Positions 47,909-56,346 of a stretch of 64,000 nt of DNA are shown here, one piece after another (position 1 is the stretch's first letter; each line of letters starts with the position of its first letter). Under the pieces are notes generated by a model. The model was not told the DNA's origin. It worked only from the letters and a program-made list of their open reading frames with translations, and made no database searches. Origin of the DNA: Chryseobacterium wanjuense (GTDB lineage: Bacteria > Bacteroidota > Bacteroidia > Flavobacteriales > Weeksellaceae); contig NZ_FOIU01000004.1 in NCBI RefSeq assembly GCF_900111495.1, positions 145,116 to 209,115 of the forward strand, in the 5' to 3' direction. Made by a program: the position numbers and the translations under genes.

Positions 47909-47940
47909 AGAGGTTCTGTGAGTGGCAGAATCTCTTTTTT
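47909..47940 (+). terminator. Terminator of the thermonuclease gene
   Basis: AGAGGTTCTG and CAGAATCTCTTTTTT pair around a seven-base loop. Confidence 0.85.
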
Positions 47941-47976
47941 ATTTAAAAGTTTTTAATGAATAGTATAGCAATTGTC

Positions 47977-48016
47977 TTGTAGTACTTTTACTACAAATTG
48001 TAGTACTTTTAGTACA
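47977..48016 (+). promoter_or_regulatory. Two 19-bp direct repeats (operator) before the cell-surface operon
   Basis: TTGTAGTACTTTTACTACA (from 47977) and TTGTAGTACTTTTAGTACA (from 47998) match at 18 of 19 positions with a 21-bp period, two helical turns. The first copy is also a hairpin dyad (TTGTAGTA/TACTACAA). They end about 10 bp before the -33 element, the position for an activator. Confidence 0.75.
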
Positions 48017-48026
48017 GTTGTCATTC

Positions 48027-48056
48027 TTGTAAACGCTTCAGAATCATATACCTTTG
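48027..48056 (+). promoter_or_regulatory. Promoter of the IgGFc-binding-like operon
   Basis: TTG (48027-48029), 19 bp, TACCTTTG (48049-48056). The spacing fits, and transcription near 48063 excludes the TTG at 48054 as a start codon. Confidence 0.7.
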
Positions 48057-48125
48057 GTGGGAGTCTCTGATTTGCATCTTTTTGCAAAAAAGAAGATTTT
48101 AATAACTGAGAAAAAAGATACGACT

Positions 48126-50165
48126 GTGAAACGATTTTATTTATTAACGGCATTTTTGATGCTCAATTTTGCCTATGCGCAACTCGATAATCTGCATTAT
48201 CTTCAGCCCATTATTTTTGGAGCTTATACAGACGCTACTATTGTGGCAGAGCATATTTATTTATCTACGCCATCTACCAGCAATATTACTGTAACTGTAA
48301 GAAGAGCAGACGGAACAACGATCCCAAGGCTTTATGTTTATAATATTAATGCGGAAACAGGTTCATATGTAGCTTCAGGTTCGGTCACTTTTAGCAATAC
48401 AACTCCTATACGGATAAACATTGTGAATGCGTCCAATGTTATTCTGGATGCGGGAACCTCACCTATGACACGTCCTACTAACACAGCAGGAACAATAATT
48501 CAGGGGAGTGCAGGAGGATTAATTTTTCAATCCACGGATAATTTCTATGTCAACTATAGAGGACGATCCGAATCCCAGGCCGGTTCTGTAATGACTAAAG
48601 GAAGAGTAGCTTTAGGGAAGAACTTTTTTTGGGGCGGAACTCCGAACGAATACACCACACAGGTTCCTGAAGTAGGAAATATGGTTTCTATCATGGCAAC
48701 GGAAAATAATACATCTGTTACCATTAATAATATCGATTCGGGAACGCAGTTTATAAATGGAACGAATGCAACGCCATTAACTGGGACTACCTTTACAAGA
48801 ACCTTACAAAAGGGACAATCTTTTATTCTTTATGCTAAAGTAAAGCTCAATGCATTAAGCTTGCAAGACAGAGGTTGGCTTGGCGCAAAAATAACGGCTG
48901 ATAAAAATATAGCTGTGACAGTAGGAGGACTCATGCAGCAAGGAGGAGCAACAAGCGGAACGGTCTCGGACAGTCGAGATTTTGCGGTGGATCAGCTGGT
49001 TCCTGTGGAACAGTTAGGAAACGAATATGTAGTCATGCAGGGAAATGGAGGAGCTCAGGAAAGAGTGATTGTGGTTGCTACACAAGCCAATACAACGATC
49101 AGTATGAATGGAAGTACCACTCCTAATTATACCCTGACAAATATAGGAGATTACCAGATTGTTCCGGCATCGTTCTTTACCAATAAAAATATGTACATAA
49201 AAACAAATAAAGCAGTGTATGTTTTTCATAAAATTTATGGAAGTACAGCACTTAATACCAATAGTTTTATGTTTATTCCGCCTTTGTCATGTTTTGGGCA
49301 GACATCCGTAAATATGATTCCAGATGCCAAACGAATCGGATCAAATGAATATGCCAACACGCAGCTTGCCGTACTGGCTGCAGCAGGTGCTCCTCCTACA
49401 GTAACGGTGGGTGGAACGACTGCGAACCCTATTGCAGGAACAGCAAACATTGCCGTACCGGGAAATCCGAACTGGACGAGCTACCGATACAATATTGCAG
49501 CAGCAACAGGAGGAACAGCCACCATTAAAAATGTAAGAATAAGCTCTACGGGTGCGATACAGGCTGAGCTTGTAGGAGCAGATGTTGATGCCGGATTCGG
49601 CGGTTATTATTCAGGTTTCGGAGCTGCGCCGAATGTGGAAATTAATATCACAGGAAGCCCAAATCCTGCAAGACCTTGTACGGGAGGTACGGGAAATTCT
49701 GTTTTAACGGTGAGCTCAGGGTTGGGAACCTATCAATGGTATAAAGACGGGGTAGCTATTTCGGGAGCAACGACCAACACTTATTCTATTCCGGTTACGG
49801 ATACTACAGCTGCGGAATATAATGTGATTGTAACGGTTCCGGGAGGATGTCTTGTGTATTCTAATGTGGTGACATCATTCGCTTGTCCGTGCTATAAACC
49901 GGGCGTAACGGGAACTCCGGAAATTACAAAAATCGGAATCTCCACCAGAACAACAGCCAGCACGCCAAACTTCCCTGCAGACAGAAACAACGGATTTATT
50001 GCCCTTGAATCTAATGATAAAGGAATGGTGATCAGTAGAGTAGCAGAACCGGAAGTATCCATTACAAATCCCGTAGACGGAATGATGGTGTATGATACGG
50101 ATGATAATTGTTTAAAAATATATAACGGAACCCAATGGAGCTGTATAAACCAAACATGTAATTAA
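48126..50165 (+). CDS. Secreted IgGFc-binding-like surface protein
   Basis: The frame is open from 48054, but the promoter overlaps that point. A GTG at 48126 opens a clean signal peptide (VKRFYLLTAFLMLNFAYAQ), so this is the chosen start, giving 679 residues. The first part (to about residue 490) matches the N-terminal domain of IgGFc-binding proteins in its repeated beta units, for example VSIMATENNTSVTINN and ISMNGSTTPNYTLTNIGDYQ. It is followed by an Ig-like domain with YQWYKDGVAISGAT. The C-terminal CPCYKPGVTG region and the final GMMVYDTDDNCLKIYNGTQW recall Bacteroidetes surface proteins. There is no T9SS tail. It shares its C-terminal YNGTxW motif with the next gene, in the same operon. 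Confidence 0.85.
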   Translation: MKRFYLLTAFLMLNFAYAQLDNLHYLQPIIFGAYTDATIVAEHIYLSTPSTSNITVTVRRADGTTIPRLYVYNINAETGSYVASGSVTFSNTTPIRINIVNASNVILDAGTSPMTRPTNTAGTIIQGSAGGLIFQSTDNFYVNYRGRSESQAGSVMTKGRVALGKNFFWGGTPNEYTTQVPEVGNMVSIMATENNTSVTINNIDSGTQFINGTNATPLTGTTFTRTLQKGQSFILYAKVKLNALSLQDRGWLGAKITADKNIAVTVGGLMQQGGATSGTVSDSRDFAVDQLVPVEQLGNEYVVMQGNGGAQERVIVVATQANTTISMNGSTTPNYTLTNIGDYQIVPASFFTNKNMYIKTNKAVYVFHKIYGSTALNTNSFMFIPPLSCFGQTSVNMIPDAKRIGSNEYANTQLAVLAAAGAPPTVTVGGTTANPIAGTANIAVPGNPNWTSYRYNIAAATGGTATIKNVRISSTGAIQAELVGADVDAGFGGYYSGFGAAPNVEINITGSPNPARPCTGGTGNSVLTVSSGLGTYQWYKDGVAISGATTNTYSIPVTDTTAAEYNVIVTVPGGCLVYSNVVTSFACPCYKPGVTGTPEITKIGISTRTTASTPNFPADRNNGFIALESNDKGMVISRVAEPEVSITNPVDGMMVYDTDDNCLKIYNGTQWSCINQTCN

Positions 50166-50167
50166 TT

Positions 50168-50683
50168 ATGAAAACAACCTATTTTACTATATTCTTTTTT
50201 GTTCTTAATGGTCTTTTACAAGCTCAGATAGGCGTGGAAAAAGAGTCTGTAGACGGAAGTGCTTTAATGGATTTTCCCACAGGTACTGCAAAAGGAATTA
50301 TTCTTCCACAGGTTCAAAATAATACTTTAATGACAGACGTTACGGCAGGAACTTTGGTTTTTGACGGAGCGACAGCGAAAACAAAATATTTTGACGGAAC
50401 AAACTGGATCGAACTTTTCGGAGAAAGTGGATTGGCTGAATCTTTACTTTCGGGTGCCGAAAAAAACGTAACAAAAGGAGTCATTATCGGAGCTGCTGAT
50501 TCGGCAGCGAAGGGAGTTCTTGTTTTTGAATCTGAAGATAAAGCGCTTATCCTTCCTAAAGTTATCGACCCTGTAAACACAGTAAAATCTCCCACTGCAG
50601 GAATGATGTGTTATGATCCTGTGGCAAAGCTGGTCTGCTTCTATAACGGGGCGAGCTGGTCTTTCTGGGGGAATATCAATTAA
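50168..50683 (+). CDS. Small secreted protein with YNG-W surface motifs
   Basis: This 171-residue protein starts 3 bp after its upstream neighbour and is doubtless co-transcribed. It has a signal peptide (MKTTYFTIFFFVLNGLLQA then Q). Two motifs of the type G(T/M)xVxDxxxxxxxYxGxxW are visible: TAGTLVFDGATAKTKYFDGTNW and TAGMMCYDPVAKLVCFYNGASW, similar to the end of the preceding surface protein. I do not know a function; the shared motif suggests that both proteins sit at the cell surface or in the same complex. A terminator closes the operon at 50763-50796. Confidence 0.75.
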   Translation: MKTTYFTIFFFVLNGLLQAQIGVEKESVDGSALMDFPTGTAKGIILPQVQNNTLMTDVTAGTLVFDGATAKTKYFDGTNWIELFGESGLAESLLSGAEKNVTKGVIIGAADSAAKGVLVFESEDKALILPKVIDPVNTVKSPTAGMMCYDPVAKLVCFYNGASWSFWGNIN

Positions 50684-50762
50684 CAATCAAAAAAAACGTC
50701 TTAGAATTAATTTGTGCGATTAATCATAGAGTTTATTTTATCAAATGCTTAGTTTTAATTTG

Positions 50763-50796
50763 GCATCACAGGTTTCCCTACTGTGATGCTTTTTTA
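50763..50796 (+). terminator. Terminator of the surface-protein operon
   Basis: GCATCACAG and CTGTGATGC form a perfect stem followed by six T bases. Confidence 0.9.
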
Positions 50797-50832
50797 TTTT
50801 AAAATTAATGATTGTTGGGCCGTAAAAAAAGC

Positions 50833-50860
50833 GATCTGTCAGATCGGAATCCGACAGATC
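50833..50860. repeat. Palindromic hairpin repeat
   Basis: GATCTGTC (50833-50840) and GACAGATC (50853-50860) flank an inner partly paired core. It resembles dispersed palindromic repeats in this phylum, but that is from memory. Confidence 0.6.
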
Positions 50861-50977
50861 AGGGATGAAAAAAAGACAATTATCTTATAAGTGTCCACTG
50901 AGTTTGTTATTAAGTAATAACATAAATTATTTCTGGAACAAAATTATTCAATCCCTTAAAAATTCCAGCATGAATCG

Positions 50978-51006
50978 CGTAGTAATAAAACTACGTATTT
51001 GTAGTA
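50978..51006. promoter_or_regulatory. Second GTAGTA direct-repeat pair
   Basis: GTAGTA at 50979-50984 (within CGTAGT..ACTACG) and at 51001-51006 have a 22-bp period, like the operator at 47977-48016. No start codon follows on the + strand, so its target is unclear. Confidence 0.5.
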
Positions 51007-51062
51007 TTTTGTTGACAAGGTTCTACAGATAGCTCCAATTATTTATCGAAAAATGATTGCTG

Positions 51063-51524
51063 TTATATTGTTAATCCATGAGTATTTTTTATCTGAGCCA
51101 TCACAAATGTGCTGTGGGTGCTCCCTATCGATGGAACGGCACCAAGAATATTAAAAACAAAATTTTGATACTGCTTCATATCCCGCACATGAACCTTCAG
51201 AAGGAAATCAAAATCCCCAGAGATACTGTAGCATTCTGCCACTTCCTCGATCTCCATAATTTCACGTTCAAATTCTATGGCCAGGTAACTGTCGTTACTT
51301 TTTAACTTTAACTGACAATAAACGGTAAATCCAAGATTGAGCTTTTCTGCATCAAGAACGGCAGCGTATCTTTTAATATAACCTTCCTGTTCGAGTCGTT
51401 TTACCCTTTCAAAAACGGGGGATGGAGAGAGGTTTACCTCTTTGGCAAGTTCTTTAACGGTGAGTTTTGCGTCGCTTTGAAGCAATCTAAGTAATTGTAA
51501 ATCTTTGTTATCAAGATGTTCCAT
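51063..51524 (-). CDS. Lrp/AsnC family transcriptional regulator
   Basis: The 153-residue protein has an N-terminal winged HTH (DLQLLRLLQSDAKLTVKELAKEVNLSPSPVFERVKRLEQEGYI) and a C-terminal RAM effector domain (VYCQLKLKSNDSYLAIEFEREIMEIEEVAECYSISGDFDFLLKVHV). This is the typical length and order of the feast/famine regulators, which sense amino acids. The start at 51524 (MEHLDNKDLQ) is supported by a TATCTTTG box at 51557-51564. Two palindromes AGAATnnnATTCT flank this box on both sides, 41 bp apart, making autoregulation likely. The ligand is unknown. Confidence 0.93.
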   Translation of the reverse strand: MEHLDNKDLQLLRLLQSDAKLTVKELAKEVNLSPSPVFERVKRLEQEGYIKRYAAVLDAEKLNLGFTVYCQLKLKSNDSYLAIEFEREIMEIEEVAECYSISGDFDFLLKVHVRDMKQYQNFVFNILGAVPSIGSTHSTFVMAQIKNTHGLTI

Positions 51525-51578
51525 AGAATATTATTCTTTAAGTGTGAGTATTTATTCAAAGATACAGAATTATATTCT
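51525..51578 (-). promoter_or_regulatory. Promoter and palindromic operators of the Lrp-type gene
   Basis: AGAATATTATTCT (51525-51537) and AGAATTATATTCT (51566-51578) share AGAAT-N3-ATTCT and lie 41 bp apart centre to centre, four helical turns. The reverse-strand -7 box TATCTTTG (51557-51564) lies between them. The first palindrome overlaps the start codon region. Confidence 0.7.
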
Positions 51579-52248
51579 TTATAGGATTTGCTTTGGAGCA
51601 TAATTTGCTTAATTATTGCCAGATAGTTATTTATTTATTCGTTATATATATCTTTAGACAACAATAAGGCTTTTAAAAAATCAACATAAAATTAAAAGTA
51701 AGGGAATATTTTATAATGGGATCACTCTAATTAACGAGTGGTCTCTTTTTAAACTTAAAAATTTTATGTGATTCAATAATTTACATTAAAAATTTCTTCA
51801 TTAAAAAATAAATTTAAAAGTTTTACTTATTAAATAATCTTAGGGAGACAGCTGTACAATGTATGGCTGTTTTTGTTTTTTGAATAATGATGATAAATAT
51901 TCTATGAGATATTGTACGTTTTAAGTCATTGTCTTTGTTGATTTTATCTTGCTGTTTAGAATATTATTCTATCATTTTTGAAATTCCAGCAGTGTTTTAG
52001 ATTTTTATTCTGTTTCATAATTTATTTAAAGATTAATTTGCTTATCTTTAATATATTAATTGTGTTTTTATTCTTTATTTCTACTTTTAAATGAAATAAA
52101 TGATTTGTAATTTGTAATTGAGTTTGAAATAAATACCTGTAAAAAAGGAAAGGTAAAATTAATCACTAGATTAATAATTTTGCTGAGACAACTGCATGAT
52201 TTGTAGTTGTCTTTTTATGTATGATTAAGGTTCAATATAATTAAAAAT
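51579..52248. other. Non-coding region with three terminator-like hairpins and a third operator palindrome
   Basis: Hairpin 1 (51718-51750) pairs GGGATCACTC with GAGTGGTCTC before TTTTT. Hairpin 2 (51848-51880) pairs ACAGC with GCTGT and TAC with GTA before a T-rich run. Hairpin 3 (52186-52216) pairs AGACAACT with AGTTGTCT before TTTTT. A third AGAATATTATTCT copy lies at 51958-51970. TATCTTTA-like boxes precede hairpins 1 and 3 (near 51645 and 52032). No coding sequence is seen; the layout could be tandem small RNAs or stray terminators. Confidence 0.55.
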
Positions 52249-52276
52249 AAAAAACCACTGGAAGTCAGTGGTTTTT
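52249..52276. terminator. Bidirectional hairpin at the left edge of the island
   Basis: AAAAACCACTG, GAAGT loop and CAGTGGTTTTT. The perfect stem immediately precedes the tRNA-like remnant. Confidence 0.8.
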
Positions 52277-52277
52277 G

Positions 52278-52300
52278 TGGAGTTGGAGGTTTTTGAACCT
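52278..52300 (-). other. Possible attachment-site remnant resembling a tRNA 3' end
   Basis: The reverse strand reads AGGTTCAAAAACCTCCAACT then CCA, which resembles the T-arm and 3' acceptor strand of a tRNA (usual form GGTTCGAATCCC..CCAACTCC). The integrase gene starts 130 bp away. No full tRNA is present in the window, so this is a candidate att sequence only. Confidence 0.35.
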
Positions 52301-52429
52301 ATCATATTTTAACATAACCTAAAATATGTAATGTATCTATTTATCAGTATTTTAACTATATTTGTATAAGCTAATATACTTAGTTTTTATGTCTAAATAT
52401 AGAAGAAGTAGCACCTAAACTGGCACCTG

Positions 52430-53671
52430 ATGAACTACACTTTTAAACTTAAACAGCCCAATGGTACAAAGGAATCTTTGATTTATTTCCGTTCTTTTTT
52501 CAACAATGAAAATAAGAATTTCATCTATTCTACGGGTGAGAAAATAAAACCAAGCGAATGGGATTTTGAAGGCAGACAACCAAATGATCTAAACGGGAGG
52601 ACTAAAAGGGCAGAAATTCATCGAAGCGTCAAAATGCAATTAGATCGGTACAGCAGTTTCTTCACAGAGATCGTTAATCGATATAAGAACATAAATGAGG
52701 AACTTACCGTCGATATTCTTAAACAAAGATTTGATGAAAAGTTCAAAAAAATTACTGTTAAAAGTGATTTCTTTAGAATTTATCAGGAGTTTTTAGATGA
52801 GAAAGAAAATGACTATACTGGGAATTCAATTTCAAATTCTACTTTAAAGCGTTACAAATGCAATAAGAATCTACTCGAAGATTTTGAAAGCAATTGTAAA
52901 GTTAAGATTACTCTGGGAAAATTTGATGATAAACTTTACAATAGGTTTTTAAAGTACTGTATTGAGGAAAAAAAGCATTCTGCAAATACATTACATAGAA
53001 ATGTTGGTTTGCTCAAAACTTTCCTTCTTTGGGCTCTCAATAAAAAATATACATACAATAACAATTTTATTACTTTTAAAAAACCTGCGAAATTCACAAC
53101 TGATGAAATAGCTTTAAATTATGAACAAGTTGAGCTCATATACAATTATGACTTCAGTGATAATAAAAGATTGGAAAGGGTACGTGACCTTTTTGTTTTT
53201 GGATGCACTACAGGGATGAGGTTTGGCAATTACAGCACGATTTCAAAAAGTGATGTTGATGGTAATTTCATACGAGTGATCGATTTAAAAAGTAAATCTA
53301 AAAACTTAGCAATTCCTTTAAACAGTATTTCTAAATCAATACTCGAAAAGTATGATTATAACCTGCCTAGTATTACAAATCAGAAGATGAATGAGTATAT
53401 TAAGGAGGTTTTTAAAAAGCTAGAATTTACTGATGAAATAAAGAAGACTATGAAGTATGGTGATGAGTTGGTAGACCAAAAAGCTGAGTTTTGGACAAGA
53501 ATTTCCTCACATACTGCAAGGAGGAGTTTCATCACTATAATGAAGAACAAACGAGTTCCGGATAAAGTAATTATGAGTTACACTGGTCATACTAGCTTAG
53601 AAGTCTTTAATGCTTATTACAGACCAAGTGAAGATGATAAGATCAACTATATGAATGAAGTTTTTAAATAA
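52430..53671 (+). CDS. Tyrosine-type site-specific integrase
   Basis: The 413-residue protein matches Bacteroidetes tyrosine recombinases: an arm-binding N-terminus, a SAM-like core-binding domain (about 100-215) and a C-terminal catalytic domain. The catalytic Arg is in TGMRFGNY (near 263), HxxR in SSHTARRSF (near 360), a His in YTGHTS (near 386) and the nucleophilic Tyr in FNAYYRPSE (near 394). All the key residues are present, so it should be active. It probably inserted the island at the nearby tRNA-like remnant. A 15-bp gap separates it from the next gene, which should be co-transcribed. Confidence 0.93.
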   Translation: MNYTFKLKQPNGTKESLIYFRSFFNNENKNFIYSTGEKIKPSEWDFEGRQPNDLNGRTKRAEIHRSVKMQLDRYSSFFTEIVNRYKNINEELTVDILKQRFDEKFKKITVKSDFFRIYQEFLDEKENDYTGNSISNSTLKRYKCNKNLLEDFESNCKVKITLGKFDDKLYNRFLKYCIEEKKHSANTLHRNVGLLKTFLLWALNKKYTYNNNFITFKKPAKFTTDEIALNYEQVELIYNYDFSDNKRLERVRDLFVFGCTTGMRFGNYSTISKSDVDGNFIRVIDLKSKSKNLAIPLNSISKSILEKYDYNLPSITNQKMNEYIKEVFKKLEFTDEIKKTMKYGDELVDQKAEFWTRISSHTARRSFITIMKNKRVPDKVIMSYTGHTSLEVFNAYYRPSEDDKINYMNEVFK

Positions 53672-53686
53672 TCTCCACTTTACGTT

Positions 53687-54421
53687 ATGGATCAGAAAAA
53701 ACTTTACGGACGTTGGAATTTTTGGGAAGAATTTGTAGGCTATCCAATGATGATTTATTTATGGATTAGAAGGCCAAAAATTCACAAACGTTTGCGAAGT
53801 AGAATTGAAAAAGCGCAACAAAAATCCTCTAAAATCGTTCTCGATGAAAAGTTGAGAAATGAATTTTTGATTAGATATGACAAGTTAGACAATTTCTTCA
53901 GTTTTCATTTCAGAGATATTGATGCATCAAGAAATCACAATTTTGAAGAAAAGATCCAATACTGTTTGGATCAATATAAAAAAGAATCAAACAGCCTGTT
54001 AAGTTCAAGTAATCTGATGAAATTGCAGGGCAATTTTTTAAATGGTGTCGAAACTACACTTTTTCTATATTTCGCCTTAAAACATAAAACAAATAGAGAA
54101 ATTAGTTTATCTGATATTATGATTGGTGATAACAGTTCAAAAATTTTCCTCGCTTTTTTAAAAGACAAAAAATTCATCGATGAAAATCACAACCTGCTAG
54201 TAGATCAGAAATCTTCATTTATAAGAATTCACCGTTTTCTAAAAGACAATCACATAATCAATCCAGATTTTCAAGATACTACAATAATCGAGGCTATGGA
54301 AAATGAATATAATACCAATTTTGACAAAGGAACATTTTCTAGGGCAGTTACTGTAAAAGCTAATGATTTTGAAGAAAATATCTATCAAGAGTTATCTAAG
54401 ATTTTCAATATTAAATTTTAA
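53687..54421 (+). CDS. Hypothetical protein encoded next to the integrase
   Basis: I do not recognise this 244-residue protein with confidence. It has an N-terminal short hydrophobic patch (VGYPMMIYLWI) in a basic, charged setting (KIHKRLRSRIEKAQQKSSK). A mostly alpha-helical body follows, with a C-terminal TFSRAVTVKANDFEENIYQE segment that resembles the small domains found in Bacteroidetes mobile-element genes. No catalytic motif is visible. It follows the integrase by 15 bp, a position often held by integrase-associated genes in these islands. A DNA-binding or element-control role is a guess. Confidence 0.7.
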   Translation: MDQKKLYGRWNFWEEFVGYPMMIYLWIRRPKIHKRLRSRIEKAQQKSSKIVLDEKLRNEFLIRYDKLDNFFSFHFRDIDASRNHNFEEKIQYCLDQYKKESNSLLSSSNLMKLQGNFLNGVETTLFLYFALKHKTNREISLSDIMIGDNSSKIFLAFLKDKKFIDENHNLLVDQKSSFIRIHRFLKDNHIINPDFQDTTIIEAMENEYNTNFDKGTFSRAVTVKANDFEENIYQELSKIFNIKF

Positions 54422-54510
54422 GCACTTTCTATAAACTATCCCAATATTACTTTCGGCAAATTGCTTATATTTGATTTTAGCTGCAATTAAACAAACACAT
54501 TAAAGAAAAA

Positions 54511-55266
54511 ATGGGACACTACGATGCTTATTTAGTATGTGAAAATGGACACGGAGTTAATGACTCTTTTTACAAGAATCCAGAATTTAATAAGAATTTC
54601 TGTACAACTTGTGGTGCTAAAACATTAAAAAATTGCCCAACCTGCGGTAAAGAAATTCAAGGCGATTATCATATTGAAGGAGTTATTGATTTAACAGCAG
54701 GCCCAACGCCTGTCCCAGACATATGTAAATATTGTGGTACAGACTTTCCTTGGAAGTCTATAAGGGCAAAAATAGCAGAGAATGTAAAATCAACCAATAA
54801 AGACGATATATTGATATTGGAAACAATTATGGACAAGTTCCATCTTGTTGTTAAACAAATAAGACAGCGATATAATGACCGTACTACATTAGACGTTGAA
54901 GATGAATATGATGTTCAAGACTTGTTACATTCACTTTTGAAAATATACTACGACGATATACGAACTGAAGAATGGAATCCTAGCTATGCAGGAAGTAGCA
55001 CGCGGTCGGACTTTTTACTTAAAAATGAAAAAATCGTTATTGAGGTCAAAAAGACAAGAAACACTTTAAGAGCAAAACAATTAGGAGAACAACTTATTAT
55101 TGACATTGCAAAATATAAAACGCACCCCGATTGCAACCTACTGTTTTGTTTTGTTTATGATCCCGATGGCTATATCAATAATCCTATCGGAATAGAAAAT
55201 GACTTAAAGCAAGACAGGAAGGAAGAAATGCAAGTCAAAGTAAAAATTATTCCGAAAGGACATTAG
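54511..55266 (+). CDS. DUF2321-like zinc-ribbon protein fused to a DpnII/MboI-like PD-(D/E)XK nuclease domain
   Basis: The 251-residue protein has an N-terminal zinc-ribbon region with CxxC pairs at C31/C34, C42/C45 and C72/C75 and the DUF2321 pattern HYDAYLVCENGHG and FCTTCGAKTLKNCPTCG. The second half contains EDEYDVQDLLHSLLKIYYDD and then TRSDFLLKNEKIVIEVKKTR. The latter holds D167 and E178-V-K180, a PD-(D/E)XK active site like the REase_DpnII-MboI family. Both halves are recognisable families; the fusion suggests DNA or RNA sensing coupled to cleavage. It stands as a single gene of the island, 89 bp after the previous one. No methylase is adjacent, so classic restriction-modification is unlikely. 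Confidence 0.85.
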   Translation: MGHYDAYLVCENGHGVNDSFYKNPEFNKNFCTTCGAKTLKNCPTCGKEIQGDYHIEGVIDLTAGPTPVPDICKYCGTDFPWKSIRAKIAENVKSTNKDDILILETIMDKFHLVVKQIRQRYNDRTTLDVEDEYDVQDLLHSLLKIYYDDIRTEEWNPSYAGSSTRSDFLLKNEKIVIEVKKTRNTLRAKQLGEQLIIDIAKYKTHPDCNLLFCFVYDPDGYINNPIGIENDLKQDRKEEMQVKVKIIPKGH

Positions 55267-55409
55267 ATAATTCGCGGTTAATCATCTCTTGTGTAAGTTA
55301 TTTCTAAACTTTGTCTTTGTTGACTATAATAATCTAAGTTTCGTTAGCTGAAACCCGTCTTGAAGAAAGTATCCAAATCACTGTTCCGAATTAATAAAAA
55401 ATTACATCT

Positions 55410-56147
55410 ATGAAGAAATGTTCTTATTGTGGAAAAGAATCTAAATTAACTAAAGAACATATTTGGCCAAAATGTATTATTAAAAGAGCTCCTGAGCTAA
55501 ATATGAAATACTTAGAAAGTCAAAAGAAAGTATTTTCCCGAGAATTAGTTATTTCTGATGTTTGTTCTGATTGCAATAACACTAAACTGTCATATCTAGA
55601 TGCATATATTTGTCAGTTATATGATAGATACTTCAAATTTTTTAAAGACAAGAGAGAAACTTTTGAGTTTGAATGTAACTATGATTTATTGCTTAGAAGT
55701 CTTTTAAAAATAACTTACAACTCTTCTAGAACTATTGTAAAATCAAATAATTTCTTTCAAAAATACAAAGATTATATCCTTGAAGGAGGAAGGACTAGAG
55801 AAGATATAATAGTAAAACTTGATATAGTTATACCGGCAATTATTGATGGAAATAAAGTTTATCCAAAATCTGCGAGATGTGGAACTTTAGATATAGGAAT
55901 AACTTCCGAGAATTTTATAATGCGGACAGTTGCCATAAATTCATACTATTTTTCAATTCTTTTTTCGAAAGAAGAACAAATTCCGGATACATTTTTACCT
56001 GAACTAAATAATATTTTACAACGTATTCCTGGCTCAATAATCAATCCGTATGATTCTATTACAGTTATCAAGCATTTTTCAAATGAAAATACAATATCTG
56101 TACACGAAGGTTTAATAAATAAAATATCAGAAGCGAAAAAAAGATAA
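55410..56147 (+). CDS. HNH endonuclease-like protein
   Basis: The 245-residue protein opens MKKCSYCGKESKLTKEHIWPK, with zinc cysteines C4 and C7, the HNH histidine H17, and a second pair in VCSDCNNTKLS (C52, C55, with N56 and N57). This is the CxxC..EHIWP..CxxCNN HNH pattern found in phage and defence-linked nucleases. The rest (about 60-245) is a novel, mostly mixed alpha/beta domain without known motifs, possibly substrate-specific. No methylase or other partner is adjacent. It stands alone 143 bp after the DpnII-like gene. Cargo nuclease of the island. Confidence 0.82.
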   Translation: MKKCSYCGKESKLTKEHIWPKCIIKRAPELNMKYLESQKKVFSRELVISDVCSDCNNTKLSYLDAYICQLYDRYFKFFKDKRETFEFECNYDLLLRSLLKITYNSSRTIVKSNNFFQKYKDYILEGGRTREDIIVKLDIVIPAIIDGNKVYPKSARCGTLDIGITSENFIMRTVAINSYYFSILFSKEEQIPDTFLPELNNILQRIPGSIINPYDSITVIKHFSNENTISVHEGLINKISEAKKR

Positions 56148-56346
56148 ATAAATTCAAATTATCTATTTACTTACAGGAATTTATAATTTATTGAAATCTT
56201 AAATTCTAACATATAATACATTATTCTAATTCTGTGTTTAGATTAAATTGCTTAATATCAGCTATCAAACTTTACGCAATTGAGTAGAATTGCATCATTA
56301 GTTATTCCAATCATACAATTTTGTCTGCAAATAAATACAACAGATT
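56148..56346. other. Short non-coding gap between HNH and excisionase-like genes
   Basis: AT-rich spacing of about 200 bp. No repeat, terminator or promoter of note is seen. Confidence 0.4.

Noticed and set aside
54511..56147. Restriction-modification system made of the DpnII-like and HNH genes
   Set aside because: There is no methyltransferase motif in this interval or in the rest of the island.
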